Part shown: positions 31,948-43,535 of the stretch, in pieces
Position numbering within the stretch: position 1 is the stretch's first letter
Layout: every line of letters starts with the position of its first letter
Assembly (NCBI RefSeq): GCF_027257935.1
Contig: NZ_JANZKW010000002.1
Span: 62,001 to 126,000 of the forward strand
DNA from: Chitinimonas sp. BJYL2
GTDB lineage: Bacteria > Pseudomonadota > Gammaproteobacteria > Burkholderiales > Chitinimonadaceae
DNA: 64,000 bases
Reading direction: 5' to 3'
Translations under genes and position numbers: made by a program
Notes under the pieces: generated by a model
Databases searched by the model: none
Seen by the model: the letters and a program-made list of their open reading frames with translations, nothing else
Told to the model about the DNA's origin: nothing

Positions 31948-33753
31948 ATGGCCTTCGATCCCAAACCCATACTTGCCGCTTTGCCCAGTTTGCCGGGGGT
32001 TTACCGATTCCTCTCGGACAAAGGGGATGTGCTGTATGTGGGCAAGGCCATAGATCTCAAGCGCCGCGTATCGAGCTATTTCCAGAAAAACGATCAATCG
32101 CCGCGCATCCGTCTGATGCTGACGCAGGTCGCGGATATCCAGACCACAGTGGTGCGCTCCGAGGCCGAAGCGCTGATCCTTGAAAACAACCTGATCAAGG
32201 CGTTGACGCCGCGCTACAACATCCTGTTTCGCGACGACAAAAGCTACGCCTATCTGGTGCTGAGCGGCCACGCTTTTCCTCGACTGGGATACTACCGCGG
32301 GGCGCTGGACAAGCAGCATCAGTACTTCGGCCCCTTTCCCAGTGGTTATGCCGTACGTGAAAGCATCCAGTTGCTGCAAAGGGTTTTCAAGCTGCGTACT
32401 TGCGAGGATTCGGTTTTTGATAATCGCTCGCGACCGTGCCTGCTATTCCAGATCAAGCGCTGCAGTGGTCCCTGTGTGGATGAGATTTCGCAGGAGGATT
32501 ACCGCCGTGATGTGCACCATGCCACCCAGTTCCTGCAGGGCAAGGCAAACGACCTGATTGCGGATCTGGACGAAAAGATGCGCCATGCGGCGGCCGCCTG
32601 GCAGTTTGAAGAGGCGGCGGCATTTCGCGATCAGATTCAGGCTTTGGCCAAGGTTCAGGAGAAGCAGTTTGTCTCCAGCAATATGAGCGAGACCGATGCC
32701 GACATCGTGGCATGTGCCGTCGATCAAGGCATGGTGTGCGTGAATCTGGTGATGATCCGGGGTGGGCGCCATGTGGGCGACAAATCCATTTTCCCTAGTC
32801 ACGGCGAGGACTACGACGCACCGTCTGCGCTTGAGGCTTTCCTGGTGCAGCATTACCTCGGTCGAACGATTCCGCCAGTCATCATCTGCAACGGTAGCGA
32901 TGCACTGGGTGTGCTGGCAGAGCTGTTGAGCGCGCAGGCCGAGCGCAAGGTTGCCGTGGTGACCCACCCCATCGGCGAGCGCCGTGTGTGGCTGGAGATG
33001 GCGCTCAAGAATGCCACCTTGGCGATCAGTCAGCGCTTGTCGCTGGAGTCCACGCAGGTCGGGCGTTTGCAGGCACTGCAGGTGGCATTGCAACTGCCAG
33101 ACACGGCCCAGCGCATCGAGTGTTTCGATATCAGCCATACCATGGGTGAAGCCACCGTCGCGTCCTGTGTGGTGTATGACCGCCTCGGCATGCAGCCCAA
33201 GGAATACCGCCACTACAACATCACCGGCATTACCCCGGGTGATGATTATGCTGCCATGCGCCAGGTGCTGGAGCGACGCTACAGCAAGATTGCCGCGGGC
33301 GAGGGGGTGGCGCCGGATGTCATCCTGATTGACGGCGGCAAAGGGCAGATTGGCGTAGCGGTTGAGGTCATCGAAGAAGTGGGCTTGCAGGGCGCCTTGC
33401 TTGTGGGGGTGGCCAAAGGAGAAACCCGCAAGCCCGGCTTGGAGCAGCTCGTTGTTCCGTCGCGCGGTGAAACGCTACAATTGCCGCGCGATTCGGTGGC
33501 TTTGCACCTGATCCAGACCATTCGTGACGAAGCGCACCGCTTTGCGATTACCGGTCATCGTGCCCGTCGTGCCAAGGCACGTGTATCCTCCAGCCTTGAA
33601 GAGATTCCCGGCATCGGCGCAAAACGCCGGCAAAAGTTGCTGACCCGCTTTGGCGGGCTGCAAGGCGTTCGCGCTGCCAGTCTGGATGATCTTTGTCAGG
33701 TTGAAGGCATCAATCGGGCCTTGGCCGAGATCATCTACAACGCACTACACTGA
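31948..33753 (+). CDS. uvrC: Excinuclease ABC subunit C
   Basis: This 601-residue subunit makes both incisions in nucleotide excision repair. The N-terminal GIY-YIG nuclease spans about 14-92 ([18 protein letters not shown]). A UVR motif that binds UvrB lies near 205-240, and the central RNase H-like nuclease contains [11 protein letters not shown] and [10 protein letters not shown]. Tandem helix-hairpin-helix motifs at the end include [21 protein letters not shown] 31948 gives the conserved start. Followed by pgsA after 24 bases, a common pairing. Confidence 0.96.
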   Translation: MAFDPKPILAALPSLPGVYRFLSDKGDVLYVGKAIDLKRRVSSYFQKNDQSPRIRLMLTQVADIQTTVVRSEAEALILENNLIKALTPRYNILFRDDKSYAYLVLSGHAFPRLGYYRGALDKQHQYFGPFPSGYAVRESIQLLQRVFKLRTCEDSVFDNRSRPCLLFQIKRCSGPCVDEISQEDYRRDVHHATQFLQGKANDLIADLDEKMRHAAAAWQFEEAAAFRDQIQALAKVQEKQFVSSNMSETDADIVACAVDQGMVCVNLVMIRGGRHVGDKSIFPSHGEDYDAPSALEAFLVQHYLGRTIPPVIICNGSDALGVLAELLSAQAERKVAVVTHPIGERRVWLEMALKNATLAISQRLSLESTQVGRLQALQVALQLPDTAQRIECFDISHTMGEATVASCVVYDRLGMQPKEYRHYNITGITPGDDYAAMRQVLERRYSKIAAGEGVAPDVILIDGGKGQIGVAVEVIEEVGLQGALLVGVAKGETRKPGLEQLVVPSRGETLQLPRDSVALHLIQTIRDEAHRFAITGHRARRAKARVSSSLEEIPGIGAKRRQKLLTRFGGLQGVRAASLDDLCQVEGINRALAEIIYNALH

Positions 33754-33777
33754 AGAAAATCCCGGGCAACGCGCCTC

Positions 33778-34356
33778 ATGCCGCTCAATCTCCCCAATAT
33801 CCTCACCTGGATCCGGATCCTGATGATCCCGCTGATCCTGGGTACCTACTATCTGCCGGATTCATGGTTGTCCCCGGCGGCCAAGAATCTTTTCGGTGCC
33901 TCCCTGTTCGTGTTGGCGGCCATTACGGATTGGTTTGATGGCTATCTGGCCCGCAAATGGAATCAGCTATCGCCTTTCGGTGCGTTCCTCGATCCGGTGG
34001 CGGACAAGCTGATGGTGGCGGCAGCGCTGATCTTGCTCGTCCAGCTGGACCGTGCCGATGCGTGGTTGGCTGCCATCATCATCGGTCGGGAAATCACCAT
34101 CTCTGCCTTGCGTGAGTGGATGGCGCAGCTTGGCGCAACCCGCAGTGTGGCCGTGTCATTTGTCGGCAAGCTCAAGACCACTGCGCAAATGATCGCCATC
34201 ACCGTGCTCCTGTTGCACGAAAACGTGATTCCCGGCCTGCCTACACAGCAACTGGGCTCGATATGCCTGCAGATCGCTGCCATGCTGACCCTGTGGTCAA
34301 TGGGTTATTACCTGCGCATGGCGTGGCCTGAGCTGAACGGGCGCAAAACCGACTGA
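33778..34356 (+). CDS. pgsA: CDP-diacylglycerol-glycerol-3-phosphate 3-phosphatidyltransferase
   Basis: This 192-residue inner-membrane enzyme makes phosphatidylglycerol phosphate, the committed step to phosphatidylglycerol and cardiolipin. The CDP-alcohol phosphotransferase motif is complete: DWFDGYLARKWNQLSPFGAF leading into LDPVADK, with the D-G-A-R-G-D-D pattern. Several membrane helices surround it. It begins 24 bases after uvrC and probably shares its transcript. No tRNA genes follow, unlike many relatives. Confidence 0.95.
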   Translation: MPLNLPNILTWIRILMIPLILGTYYLPDSWLSPAAKNLFGASLFVLAAITDWFDGYLARKWNQLSPFGAFLDPVADKLMVAAALILLVQLDRADAWLAAIIIGREITISALREWMAQLGATRSVAVSFVGKLKTTAQMIAITVLLLHENVIPGLPTQQLGSICLQIAAMLTLWSMGYYLRMAWPELNGRKTD

Positions 34357-34543
34357 TCCGCGCATGGGATGAGGTGGGTTCATCCTCCCCGGGTTTGCCC
34401 ACCCGGCTGCTTGCCACCGCGGCGCGAGTACTTTGCCCTGCCACCATACTCATATGCATAGCGCCCGCCGGCGGTTGCTGCACCGCCGCACTGCATGGTA
34501 AGTTCGACCTCCTTCCCGAACCCGACCTTGGCTGTAATTCGCG

Positions 34544-35950
34544 ATGGCGCAGACCCTGTACGACAAGCTGTGGCATAGCCACGTAGTGCACGAAGAAGCC
34601 GATGGCACCGTGCTCCTCTACATTGATCGCCATCTGGTGCATGAAGTCACCAGCCCGCAGGCGTTTGAGGGGCTGAAGCTGGCTGGCCGCAAGCCCTGGC
34701 GCGTTTCGTCGATTGTGGCAACGGCTGACCACAACACCCCGACCGACCATTGGGACGAAGGCATCAAGGACCCGATTTCACGTCAGCAGGTTGAAACGCT
34801 GGATGCCAACATCAAGGAATTCGGCGCGCTGGCCTACTACCCTTTCAAGGACAAAAAACAGGGCATTGTCCACGTGGTGGGACCCGAGAACGGCGCTACC
34901 TTGCCGGGCATGACCGTGGTCTGTGGCGATAGCCACACCTCCACCCATGGCGCTTTCGCGTGTCTGGCCCATGGCATCGGCACGTCGGAAGTCGAACATG
35001 TGATGGCCACCCAGACACTGGTGGCAAAAAAATCCAAAGCCATGCTGGTCCGCGTAGACGGCCAACTGGGTGCTGGCGTCACGGCCAAGGATGTGGCGCT
35101 GGCCATTATCGGCAAGATCGGTACCGCAGGCGGTACCGGCTATGCCATCGAGTTCGGTGGCGCCGCCATCCGAAGCTTGAGCATGGAAGGTCGGATGACG
35201 CTGTGCAATATGGCGATCGAGGCTGGTGCCCGTGCCGGTATGGTGGCGTTTGACGCCACCACCGAGGCCTATGTGAAGGGGCGTCCACTTTCGCCCACGG
35301 GCGCAGTGTGGGATCAGGCGGTTGCGTACTGGCGTACGCTGGTCAGCGACGAGGGTGCCGAATTTGATGCCGTCGTGACCTTGCAGGCAGAAGACATTGC
35401 ACCGCAAGTCACCTGGGGTACTTCGCCCGAGATGGTAGTGACCATCAATGATCGCGTGCCTGACCCGGCGACCGAGACGGACCCGGTCAAAAAGAGCGGC
35501 ATGGAACGCGCGCTGGCTTATATGGGCCTCACAGCCAATACACCCATCAGCGAAATCGCGGTCGATAAAGTCTTCATCGGCTCCTGCACCAACTCGCGGA
35601 TTGAAGATCTGCGTGCAGCCGCCGCGGTCGCCAAGGGGCGTAGCAAGGCCGCCAATGTCAAAGCGGTACTGGTGGTGCCGGGTTCTGGCCTGGTCAAGGC
35701 GCAAGCCGAGGCCGAGGGCTTGGACAAGGTTTTTATCGCCGCTGGTTTTGAGTGGCGCGAGCCGGGTTGCTCCATGTGTCTGGCCATGAATGCCGACCGA
35801 CTCGAGCCGGGCGAGCGCTGCGCCTCTACGTCGAACCGGAATTTCGAGGGTCGACAAGGGCAGGGTGGCCGTACCCATCTGGTCAGCCCGGAAATGGCAG
35901 CGGCTGCTGCCGTTGCGGGTCATTTTGTCGATGTCCGCACGCTCGCTTGA
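34544..35950 (+). CDS. leuC: 3-isopropylmalate dehydratase large subunit LeuC
   Basis: The 468-residue iron-sulfur subunit isomerises 2-isopropylmalate to 3-isopropylmalate together with LeuD. Three cysteines hold the 4Fe-4S cluster: C348 in [12 protein letters not shown]409 and C412 in [37 protein letters not shown] is split near 125. No clear ribosome-binding site precedes ATG 34544. It opens the leuC-ecn-leuD-leuB-asd group. Confidence 0.96.
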   Translation: MAQTLYDKLWHSHVVHEEADGTVLLYIDRHLVHEVTSPQAFEGLKLAGRKPWRVSSIVATADHNTPTDHWDEGIKDPISRQQVETLDANIKEFGALAYYPFKDKKQGIVHVVGPENGATLPGMTVVCGDSHTSTHGAFACLAHGIGTSEVEHVMATQTLVAKKSKAMLVRVDGQLGAGVTAKDVALAIIGKIGTAGGTGYAIEFGGAAIRSLSMEGRMTLCNMAIEAGARAGMVAFDATTEAYVKGRPLSPTGAVWDQAVAYWRTLVSDEGAEFDAVVTLQAEDIAPQVTWGTSPEMVVTINDRVPDPATETDPVKKSGMERALAYMGLTANTPISEIAVDKVFIGSCTNSRIEDLRAAAAVAKGRSKAANVKAVLVVPGSGLVKAQAEAEGLDKVFIAAGFEWREPGCSMCLAMNADRLEPGERCASTSNRNFEGRQGQGGRTHLVSPEMAAAAAVAGHFVDVRTLA

Positions 35951-35984
35951 GCGTGCCTGTTTACCTTACACGGAGCCTGTCATC

Positions 35985-36113
35985 ATGAAGCGCCTTGTCC
36001 TGATCATTACTACCGCTGTGTTCGCCCTTGGCCTTGCTGGTTGCAACACCATCAATGGCATTGGTAAAGATATCAAGAAGGGTGGCGAAGCCATCGAGAA
36101 GGCCGCTAACTAA
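35985..36113 (+). CDS. Entericidin-like small lipoprotein
   Basis: This 42-residue lipoprotein precursor carries the lipobox LAGC with lipidated C20, then a short Lys/Glu-rich mature part ([22 protein letters not shown]), the pattern of EcnA/EcnB. CACGGAG lies 9 bases before ATG 35985. Entericidins in E. coli form a toxin/antidote-like pair; here only one copy exists and its role is unknown. It lies between leuC and leuD, a position seen in other betaproteobacteria. Confidence 0.85.
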   Translation: MKRLVLIITTAVFALGLAGCNTINGIGKDIKKGGEAIEKAAN

Positions 36114-36149
36114 GCCAACCGTACTGCGCTCACCAAGGCGCAATACCCG

Positions 36150-36178
36150 GAATCGCCCGTGCCGGAACCGGGCGATTC
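36150..36178 (+). terminator. Hairpin between the entericidin gene and leuD
   Basis: A perfect 10-base stem (GAATCGCCCG at 36150-36159 with 36169-36178) has a nine-base loop and no T-run. Within an operon it may stabilise the upstream message or partly terminate it. Confidence 0.5.
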
Positions 36179-36198
36179 GTCAGATCGAGTCCAATACC

Positions 36199-36837
36199 AT
36201 GCAAGCGTTTACCACCCTGACGGGACTGGCGTGTCCGCTGGATCGCGCCAATGTCGACACCGACGCCATCATCCCCAAGCAGTTCCTCAAGTCGATCAAG
36301 CGCTCCGGCTTCGGCCCGAACCTGTTCGATGAGTGGCGCTATCTGGATCATGGCGAACCCGGCATGGACAACAGCAAACGCCCCTTGAACCCGGACTTCG
36401 TACTGAACCAGCCGCGTTACCAAGGAGCCCAGGTGCTGTTGGCCCGCGAAAACTTTGGCTGCGGCAGCTCGCGCGAACACGCGCCTTGGGCGCTGGAAGA
36501 CCACGGATTTCGCTCGGTGATCGCGCCATCGTTTGCCGATATCTTCTTCAACAACTGCTACAAGAATGGCGTGTTACCCATCGTGCTGCCCGCCGACGTG
36601 GTGGATCAACTTTTCCGCGAAACGGTGGCGACCGAAGGCTACAAGCTGACCATCGACCTGGCCGCACAAACGGTGACCACGCCGTCCGGACAGTCTTTCG
36701 GCTTTGATATTACCGGCCACCGCAAGCACTGCCTGTACAACGGTCTCGACGAAATCGGTCTGACGCTGAACCATGCCGACAAGATCAAGGCTTACGAAGC
36801 CCAGCGCCGCGCGCAGCAGCCCTGGTTGTTTGCCTGA
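36199..36837 (+). CDS. leuD: 3-isopropylmalate dehydratase small subunit LeuD
   Basis: The 212-residue swivel domain subunit completes the isopropylmalate isomerase with LeuC. Family motifs are [17 protein letters not shown] near 15-31, [18 protein letters not shown] near 83-100 and [17 protein letters not shown] near 113-129. ATG 36199 gives the usual N-terminus; the reading frame stays open upstream through the entericidin gene but without a family match. Confidence 0.96.
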   Translation: MQAFTTLTGLACPLDRANVDTDAIIPKQFLKSIKRSGFGPNLFDEWRYLDHGEPGMDNSKRPLNPDFVLNQPRYQGAQVLLARENFGCGSSREHAPWALEDHGFRSVIAPSFADIFFNNCYKNGVLPIVLPADVVDQLFRETVATEGYKLTIDLAAQTVTTPSGQSFGFDITGHRKHCLYNGLDEIGLTLNHADKIKAYEAQRRAQQPWLFA

Positions 36838-36879
36838 TCACCTCCCGTACTCCCGACGACTCAAAAAGACTGACGCATC

Positions 36880-37950
36880 ATGACCATGAAAATCGCCATC
36901 CTCCCCGGTGACGGCATCGGCCCCGAAATCGTTGCCCAGGCCGTGCGCGTGCTCGACAAGTTCAAGGCCGAAGGCATGGCCATCGAGACGACCACCGTAC
37001 CGCTGGGTGGCGCTGCGTATGACCAGTATGGCGAGCCGTATCCGCAAGCCACGCGTGATGCGGCGCATGCTGCCGATGCGATCCTGCTGGGTGCTGTGGG
37101 TGGCCCGCAGTACGACACCCTGCCGCGCGACAAGCGCCCCGAGCGTGGTCTGCTGGCCATTCGCAAGGATCTGGGCCTGTTCGCCAATCTGCGCCCGGCC
37201 ATGCTCTACCCCGAACTGGCCGGTGCCTCGTCGCTCAAGCCCGAAGTCGTCGCGGGTCTGGACATCATGATCGTCCGTGAACTGACCGGCGATATCTACT
37301 TCGGCCAGCCGCGTGGCATCCACACCAACGAAGCCGGCGAGCGCGAAGGCTTCAATACCATGCGCTACAGCGAGTCGGAAATCCGCCGCATTGCCAAGGT
37401 GGCGTACGAGATCGCCCAGAAGCGCGGCAAGAAGCTGTGCTCGGTCGACAAGGCCAACGTGCTTGAGTGCACCGAGTTCTGGAAAGAAATCGTCACCGAC
37501 ATGTCAGCGCAATACCCCGATGTCGCGTTGAGCCATATGTATGTGGACAACGCCGCCATGCAGCTGGTGCGCGCACCCAAGCAGTTCGATGTGATCGTTA
37601 CCGGCAATATCTTCGGCGACATCCTCAGCGATGAGGCCTCGATGCTCACGGGTTCGATCGGCATGCTGCCTTCGGCCTCGCTGGATGCAAACAACAAGGG
37701 CCTGTACGAGCCCTGCCACGGTTCTGCCCCGGATATCGCCGGCAAGAACGTGGCCAACCCGCTGGCGACCATCCTCTCGCTGGCGATGATGATGCGCTAC
37801 ACCTTCAACCGCGAAGATCTCGCGCAGCGCATTGAAAATGCCGTCCAGGCTGTCCTCAAAAAGGGCTACCGCACGGCGGACATTTACGAACCCGGTACCG
37901 AGAAGCTCAGCTGCTCGGCCATGGGCGACGCCGTGGTGGCGGCGCTGTAA
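36880..37950 (+). CDS. leuB: 3-isopropylmalate dehydrogenase LeuB
   Basis: The 356-residue NAD-dependent dehydrogenase oxidises and decarboxylates 3-isopropylmalate in leucine synthesis. [13 protein letters not shown] near 10-22, [16 protein letters not shown], and the signature [20 protein letters not shown] lie in order. Two in-frame ATGs (36880 and 36886) are possible starts. It follows leuD by 42 bases. Confidence 0.96.
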   Translation: MTMKIAILPGDGIGPEIVAQAVRVLDKFKAEGMAIETTTVPLGGAAYDQYGEPYPQATRDAAHAADAILLGAVGGPQYDTLPRDKRPERGLLAIRKDLGLFANLRPAMLYPELAGASSLKPEVVAGLDIMIVRELTGDIYFGQPRGIHTNEAGEREGFNTMRYSESEIRRIAKVAYEIAQKRGKKLCSVDKANVLECTEFWKEIVTDMSAQYPDVALSHMYVDNAAMQLVRAPKQFDVIVTGNIFGDILSDEASMLTGSIGMLPSASLDANNKGLYEPCHGSAPDIAGKNVANPLATILSLAMMMRYTFNREDLAQRIENAVQAVLKKGYRTADIYEPGTEKLSCSAMGDAVVAAL

Positions 37951-38010
37951 ACATCATCGCGATGTGGTCTTTGCGACGGCATCGGTAACACATTCGAGTC
38001 AGGAATCATC

Positions 38011-39120
38011 ATGTTGAAAGTAGGTCTGGTCGGTTGGCGCGGGATGGTCGGTTCCGTGCTCATGCAACGGATGCGCGAAGAGAACGACTTCGCCCACATT
38101 GACCCGGTGTTCTTCACCACCTCCAACGTCGGCGGCAATGGTCCGGACGTGGGTCGTGGTGCCTCGCCACTGCAAGATGCCAAGTCCATCGAGGCCCTCA
38201 AGGGCATGGACGTCATCATCACCTGCCAGGGGGGTGACTACACCACCGACATTCACCCCAAGCTGCGTGCTGCCGGCTGGAATGGATACTGGATTGACGC
38301 CGCCTCCACATTGCGGATGGATAACAACGCGGTCATCGTGCTGGACCCCGTCAATCTGGATCAGATCAAAGGCTCGATCGCCACGGGTGGCAAGGATTTC
38401 ATCGGCGGCAACTGCACCAACTCTATCCTGTTGATGGGTGTGGGCGGCCTGTTCAAGGCCGGTCTGGTCGAGTGGGTTTCGTCGATGACCTACCAGGCCG
38501 CTTCGGGCGCCGGCGCTCAGAACATGCGCGAGCTGATCAGCCAGATGGGTGCCATCAACGGCTCGGTTGCGCACCTTCTGGCAGACCCGGCTTCGGCCAT
38601 TCTCGACATTGATCGCCGCGTGGCCGAGACCATGCGCGGTGATGCCTTCCCGACCGACAATTTCGGCGCTCCGCTGGCCGGTAGCCTGATCCCCTGGATC
38701 GACAAACAGCTCGACAACGGCCAGTCCAAGGAAGAATGGAAGGGTCAGGCCGAGGTCAACAAGATCCTGGGTACGCAAGCAACAGTGCCGGTCGATGGCC
38801 TGTGTGTGCGTATTGGTGCCATGCGTTGCCACAGCCTTGCGCTGACCATCAAGCTGAATCAGGACCTGCCGCTAGCCGAAATCGAAAAGCTGATCGCTGG
38901 CAGCACGCCATGGACGCACTTCGTGCCCAACGACCGCGCCATCACCGTGCAACAGCTGACTCCGACCTTCGTCACCGGCAAGCTCGATATCGCCGTCGGT
39001 CGCGTGCGCAAGCTGAATATGGGCCCTACCTATGTCAGCGCCTTCGTTTGCGGTGACCAGCTCCTGTGGGGCGCCGCCGAACCGCTGCGTCGCACCCTGC
39101 GCATCCTGCTCGACAAGTAA
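38011..39120 (+). CDS. asd: Aspartate-semialdehyde dehydrogenase
   Basis: This 369-residue NADPH-dependent enzyme reduces aspartyl phosphate to the semialdehyde for lysine, methionine, threonine and diaminopimelate. The N-terminal [17 protein letters not shown] binds NADP. The nucleophile is C135 in [10 protein letters not shown], and the length matches the Gram-negative branch. It follows leuB and ends at a strong terminator. In many betaproteobacteria fimV and truA come next; here they do not. Confidence 0.96.
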   Translation: MLKVGLVGWRGMVGSVLMQRMREENDFAHIDPVFFTTSNVGGNGPDVGRGASPLQDAKSIEALKGMDVIITCQGGDYTTDIHPKLRAAGWNGYWIDAASTLRMDNNAVIVLDPVNLDQIKGSIATGGKDFIGGNCTNSILLMGVGGLFKAGLVEWVSSMTYQAASGAGAQNMRELISQMGAINGSVAHLLADPASAILDIDRRVAETMRGDAFPTDNFGAPLAGSLIPWIDKQLDNGQSKEEWKGQAEVNKILGTQATVPVDGLCVRIGAMRCHSLALTIKLNQDLPLAEIEKLIAGSTPWTHFVPNDRAITVQQLTPTFVTGKLDIAVGRVRKLNMGPTYVSAFVCGDQLLWGAAEPLRRTLRILLDK

Positions 39121-39134
39121 GTCCGTCAAGCGAC

Positions 39135-39170
39135 AATGGCCCGGCCCTCTGGCCGGGCCGTTTTGTTTTT
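39135..39170 (+). terminator. Terminator after asd
   Basis: A perfect nine-base GC stem (GGCCCGGCC at 39138-39146 with 39151-39159), extended by weaker pairs, is followed by TTTTGTTTTT. Confidence 0.93.
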
Positions 39171-39180
39171 GGAGCCCTGC

Positions 39181-40017
39181 GTGCATCTGCATGTATTCGA
39201 TGATCCGGTCGCCTTCCGGGCTGCCACGCTGCCCTTCCTGAAGGCTCGGCAACAGCATCTGAACCAGCTGTTGGTCAGCGTCATGCGGCTGACGCCGGTA
39301 TCGGCTGCTCAGCATCAGGTGTGGATGGCTGGTTTGTACGATGGTGATGTGCTGCAGGCTGTGGCTTGCTGCGTTTCGCCCTTGCCCAACCGGCACCTGG
39401 TCATCAGCGACTGGCCGTTAGATGCCGTAGCATGGCTGGCCGATCGGGCAGCTGCGCTTGAGGTCAATGCCGTGGTCGGCCCGCGTACCAGTGCACAGGC
39501 GGTTGGTGCGGCTTTGGGCCTGCATCTGGAACGATTCCATTTCCAGAACTACGTCTTGAACCAGCCACCCGCTTTGCTCAGTGCTACAGGTGCTCACCGC
39601 TTGGCACAACAGGCCGATATTCCGCTGCTGGCCGATTGGTTTCATGCCTTCGAGGCCGAATGCGGCATGGTGCATCGTCCCCGTGACTTGCTTATCCGTG
39701 GCTTCGAAGAGGATCTCTTGCCGGGCAGCACCCGCGCAAGCTGGTTGTGGGAGCAAGATGGCGCGCCGGTCGCGCTTTCGGGCATGGCGCTTAGCGGCCC
39801 TGTTGCGCGTATCGGCCCGGTTTACACGCTGCCTGAGTGGCGTGGCAGGGGTTATGCCGGGGCCTTGGTCGTGCAGCAAGCCCGCCACGCTTTTGCGCAG
39901 GGTGCCGAGGCTGTCTGCCTGTATGCCGATGCCAAAAACCCGATCAGCAATGGCTTGTATCAACGCATTGGCTTCGCGCATACCGGAGACTTTGCGCACA
40001 TTGATCAGGGTGGATAA
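39181..40017 (+). CDS. GNAT family N-acetyltransferase
   Basis: This 278-residue protein has a C-terminal GNAT fold with the acetyl-CoA loop VYTLPEWRGRGYAGALV near 215-231 and the later motif NPISNGLYQRIGF. The N-terminal half (about 1-130) is a divergent GNAT-like domain, so this may be a double-GNAT protein. Substrate unknown. I place the start at GTG 39181 behind GGAG, because the in-frame ATG at 39136 lies inside the asd terminator. Confidence 0.82.
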   Translation: MHLHVFDDPVAFRAATLPFLKARQQHLNQLLVSVMRLTPVSAAQHQVWMAGLYDGDVLQAVACCVSPLPNRHLVISDWPLDAVAWLADRAAALEVNAVVGPRTSAQAVGAALGLHLERFHFQNYVLNQPPALLSATGAHRLAQQADIPLLADWFHAFEAECGMVHRPRDLLIRGFEEDLLPGSTRASWLWEQDGAPVALSGMALSGPVARIGPVYTLPEWRGRGYAGALVVQQARHAFAQGAEAVCLYADAKNPISNGLYQRIGFAHTGDFAHIDQGG

Positions 40018-40059
40018 GCTGTCCCACTCATTGAAGCCCCTCTCTCGCAGCATCAGCCC

Positions 40060-41211
40060 ATGTCCCCCTTGTTGAACCGCCTCCGCGACTGGCTGCCCGA
40101 TGCCGCCACCGTCAGCTGGCCCGAACGCTGGCGTGCCGGTGTAGGCGGCGTATTGGGTATTCTTGCCGTCAGCCTGATTGCTGCCAGCCTTGGTGACTGG
40201 ACTAGCAGCCTGCTGATTTCGGCAGCCATGGGTGCCTCGGCCGTCATCGTATTCGGTCTGCCCACCAGTCCTTTGGGACAACCCTGGCCACTGGTCGGTG
40301 GACATTTACTGTCTGGCGTTGTTGGCATGTTGTGTTACCGCTGGATACCCGAGTCCCACTTTGCTGCCGCGCTGGCGGTAGGGTTGGCGATTGTCGTCAT
40401 GATGGCCTGCCGATGTGTACACCCGCCGGGCGGCGCAACGGCACTGACTGCCGTGATCGGCGGGCCGGCCATTCATGCCATGGGCTGGTATTACCTGCTG
40501 CACCCGGTATTCAGTGGGGCACTGGCCATCATGCTGACCAGCCTCGTCGTCAACAATCTGTTTCCCGGCCGGGTTTACCCGCTGCGCAAGCACCTGAACA
40601 GCCGGCACGGTGCGCAGGACCGTGCACCACAGGCGCGGGGCCCTGTGCAGCAGGCCGATATGGCCCGTGCAGTAGCCGAGCAGGATGCACTGATCGACCT
40701 GACCCCGGCCGAACTGGAAGCGCTATACCTGTCTGCCGAACGCCATGCTGCCCGCCGACTGGCCGGGCCGCTGCGCTGCGGCGATATCGCCTCACGCGAT
40801 GTGCTGCGGCTGCCTGCCGACATGCCCGCCGCACAGGCATGGACGCAACTACACGCCCGGCAGATCGACAGCGCGCCAGTAGTGGATGCGCAGGGCAGGG
40901 TGGTGGGCTTGTTCGCCCCGTCCGACATGCTGCGCGATGCGCCGGAATTGCCACTCGCCGAAGCGGCATTAGGTTACTGGCACAAACATACTGTGGGGGA
41001 TCTGGCTGTGGCCGACGTACCCCTAACCAAGGCTAATAGCCCGGTGGCCGATTTGCTCGCGCAGATGAGCGCCAGCGAATCGCGCCGCTGTCTGGTACTC
41101 GACGACGCTGGTGCACTAGTCGGGGTCATTACCCAGACCGACCTGATCGCCCATCTGTTCCACCAGCAACTTTTCGCGACACACGCCGGCGCCGCCGGCA
41201 CTCAAAGCTGA
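40060..41211 (+). CDS. HPP family membrane protein with CBS domain pair
   Basis: The 383-residue protein has four N-terminal membrane helices (about 27-175) with the HPP motif in CVHPPGGATALTAVIGG. A cytoplasmic tail contains two CBS motifs (about 245-300 and 315-375) that usually bind adenine nucleotides. Some HPP proteins have been linked to nitrite transport in plastids and cyanobacteria, but that role cannot be assumed here. Its stop is three bases before the tex start, so the two are probably co-transcribed. Confidence 0.88.
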   Translation: MSPLLNRLRDWLPDAATVSWPERWRAGVGGVLGILAVSLIAASLGDWTSSLLISAAMGASAVIVFGLPTSPLGQPWPLVGGHLLSGVVGMLCYRWIPESHFAAALAVGLAIVVMMACRCVHPPGGATALTAVIGGPAIHAMGWYYLLHPVFSGALAIMLTSLVVNNLFPGRVYPLRKHLNSRHGAQDRAPQARGPVQQADMARAVAEQDALIDLTPAELEALYLSAERHAARRLAGPLRCGDIASRDVLRLPADMPAAQAWTQLHARQIDSAPVVDAQGRVVGLFAPSDMLRDAPELPLAEAALGYWHKHTVGDLAVADVPLTKANSPVADLLAQMSASESRRCLVLDDAGALVGVITQTDLIAHLFHQQLFATHAGAAGTQS

Positions 41212-41214
41212 ACC

Positions 41215-43527
41215 ATGCTACCTACGATTGAACAACGCCTCGCCACCGAACTGAACTGCCGCACCAACCAGGTCAAGGCAGCTATCACCCTGCTCGACGA
41301 AGGTGCCACCGTGCCCTTCATTGCCCGATACCGCAAGGAGGTCACCGAGGGTCTCGATGACACCCAGCTGCGCAATCTGGAGGAGCGGCTGCGCTATCTG
41401 CGCGAACTGGAAGAGCGTCGCGTTGCCGTGATTGCCTCGGTACAGGAACAAGGCAAGCTCACGCCCGAGCTGCACGTGGAATTCCTCAGCGCCGACAACA
41501 AGCAGCGCCTCGAAGACCTTTACCTGCCGTACAAGCAGAAGCGCCGTACCCGCGCGCAAATTGCCAAGGAAGCGGGACTCGAACCCTTGGCCGACCTGCT
41601 GTTTGCCGATTCGAAGCGCAATCCCGAAACCGAAGCCGCCGCCTTTGTCGATGAAGCGAAAGGCGTGGCCGACATCAAAGCCGCACTCGACGGCGCCCGT
41701 CACATCCTGATCGAGCGCTACGCCGAAGACGCCACTTTGCTGGGTGAGCTGCGCGAACTGCTGTGGGACAAGGCCGAGCTCGTCGTTACGCTGGCCGACG
41801 AAGCCAAGCGTGAAGAAGGCGCCAAGTTTGCGGATTACTTTGACCACCGCGAGCCGCTGGCCAAGACACCCTCACATCGCGCGTTGGCCATTCTGCGTGG
41901 CCGTAACGAAGGTATCCTCAATTTCACGCTGCAACTCGCCGAAGACATCGATCTGCCGGCTGGCAGGCAAAGCGCAGGCGAAGCCCGCATCTCGCGCCGC
42001 TTTGGTTTGCGTGACGAGGGCAGGGCGGCAGACCGCTGGTTACTCGACGGTGTGCGCCTGGCCTGGCGCGCCAAGATATTCCTCTCGCTCGAAGTCGAAC
42101 TGGTCAACCGTATCCGCGAGAGCGCTGAAGCCGAAGCCATTCGCATCTTCGCCAGCAACCTCAAGGATTTGCTACTTGCCGCCCCGGCCGGCCCACGTGC
42201 CACTTTGGGCCTGGACCCCGGCCTGCGTACCGGTGTGAAGGTGGCCGTGGTCGATGCCACCGGCAAGCTCGTCGCTACCGACACCATCTACCCTCATGCG
42301 CCACGTAACGACTGGGACGGCAGTCTGCACCGTCTGAGTCGCCTGTGCGCCGTACACAAGGTCGACCTGATCGCCATCGGCAACGGCACCGCCAGCCGCG
42401 AAACCGACAAGCTGGCTGCCGACCTGATCAAGCAGAATCCGGAGCTGAAACTGCAAAAGATCGTTGTCTCGGAAGCCGGTGCCTCCGTGTATTCGGCATC
42501 CGAACTGGCCGCCAAGGAGTTCCCTGATCTTGATGTCAGCCTGCGCGGCGCTGTCTCGATTGCTCGCCGCCTGCAAGACCCGCTGGCTGAGCTGGTCAAG
42601 ATCGAACCCAAGGCGATTGGCGTGGGCCAGTACCAGCACGATATCAACCAGACCGAACTGGCCCGCTCGCTCGACGCTGTGGTGGAAGACTGCGTGAACG
42701 CGGTGGGCGTGGATGTGAATACGGCCTCCAGCGCACTGCTGGCGCGCGTATCCGGCTTGAGCACGACGCTGGCCGGCAATATCGTGGCCCACCGCGATGC
42801 TCATGGCGCATTCCGCTCCCGTGAAGCGCTCAAGGCGGTGCCACGTCTGGGCGACAAAACCTATGAACTGGCGGCCGGCTTCTTGCGTGTAATGAATGGC
42901 GACAATCCGCTCGACGCCTCGGCGGTACACCCAGAAGCCTATCCCGTCGTCGAAAAGATCCTCGCCAAGACCGCCAAGCCGGTGAAAAGCCTGATCGGTG
43001 ATTCCGCTTTCCTCAAGCAACTGAACGCCGGGGACTTTACCGACGAGCGCTTCGGGCTGCCCACTGTCAAAGACATCCTGCGAGAACTCGACAAACCCGG
43101 CCGCGACCCGCGCCCCGAGTTCAAGACCGCCACTTTTCAGGAAGGCGTGGAAACCCTGGCCGATCTGCGCCCAGGCATGACGCTTGAAGGTGTGGTCACC
43201 AACGTCGCCGCGTTTGGCGCGTTTGTGGACATTGGCGTGCATCAAGATGGTCTGGTGCACGTCTCCGCCCTATCGACCAAGTTCGTCAAAGACCCGCGCG
43301 AAGTCGTCAAGGCTGGCGATGTGGTCAAGGTGAAGGTGCTGGAAGTGGACATCAAGCGCCAACGGGTGGCCTTGACCATGCGCTTGAGCGACGAGGTGAG
43401 CAAGCCAAGCGGACCGCGTACCGATGGCCCCAGAGACAGCAAGGGTAGGGCAGATCGTGCCCCTCGCTCCCCAAGCTCAGATGCCCCTACGGCGCTGGCC
43501 GCGGCCTTTGCTGCCCTGAAACGTTAA
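41215..43527 (+). CDS. tex: Tex family S1 RNA-binding protein
   Basis: The 770-residue nucleic-acid-binding protein is related to eukaryotic Spt6. In order: an N-terminal helical region ([27 protein letters not shown]), a YqgF/RuvC-like domain ([17 protein letters not shown]), helix-hairpin-helix motifs ([19 protein letters not shown]), and a C-terminal S1 domain ([23 protein letters not shown]). The tail after residue 725 is basic and serine-rich. In Pseudomonas and Bordetella it affects expression of virulence genes; its molecular role is not settled. Confidence 0.95.
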   Translation: MLPTIEQRLATELNCRTNQVKAAITLLDEGATVPFIARYRKEVTEGLDDTQLRNLEERLRYLRELEERRVAVIASVQEQGKLTPELHVEFLSADNKQRLEDLYLPYKQKRRTRAQIAKEAGLEPLADLLFADSKRNPETEAAAFVDEAKGVADIKAALDGARHILIERYAEDATLLGELRELLWDKAELVVTLADEAKREEGAKFADYFDHREPLAKTPSHRALAILRGRNEGILNFTLQLAEDIDLPAGRQSAGEARISRRFGLRDEGRAADRWLLDGVRLAWRAKIFLSLEVELVNRIRESAEAEAIRIFASNLKDLLLAAPAGPRATLGLDPGLRTGVKVAVVDATGKLVATDTIYPHAPRNDWDGSLHRLSRLCAVHKVDLIAIGNGTASRETDKLAADLIKQNPELKLQKIVVSEAGASVYSASELAAKEFPDLDVSLRGAVSIARRLQDPLAELVKIEPKAIGVGQYQHDINQTELARSLDAVVEDCVNAVGVDVNTASSALLARVSGLSTTLAGNIVAHRDAHGAFRSREALKAVPRLGDKTYELAAGFLRVMNGDNPLDASAVHPEAYPVVEKILAKTAKPVKSLIGDSAFLKQLNAGDFTDERFGLPTVKDILRELDKPGRDPRPEFKTATFQEGVETLADLRPGMTLEGVVTNVAAFGAFVDIGVHQDGLVHVSALSTKFVKDPREVVKAGDVVKVKVLEVDIKRQRVALTMRLSDEVSKPSGPRTDGPRDSKGRADRAPRSPSSDAPTALAAAFAALKR

Positions 43528-43535
43528 GCCTCTGT

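Noticed and set aside
34357-34543. Possible tRNA genes after pgsA, where many proteobacteria have them
   Set aside because: No cloverleaf, T-loop GTTCGA or CCA-ending acceptor stem is present; only short GC hairpins are seen.
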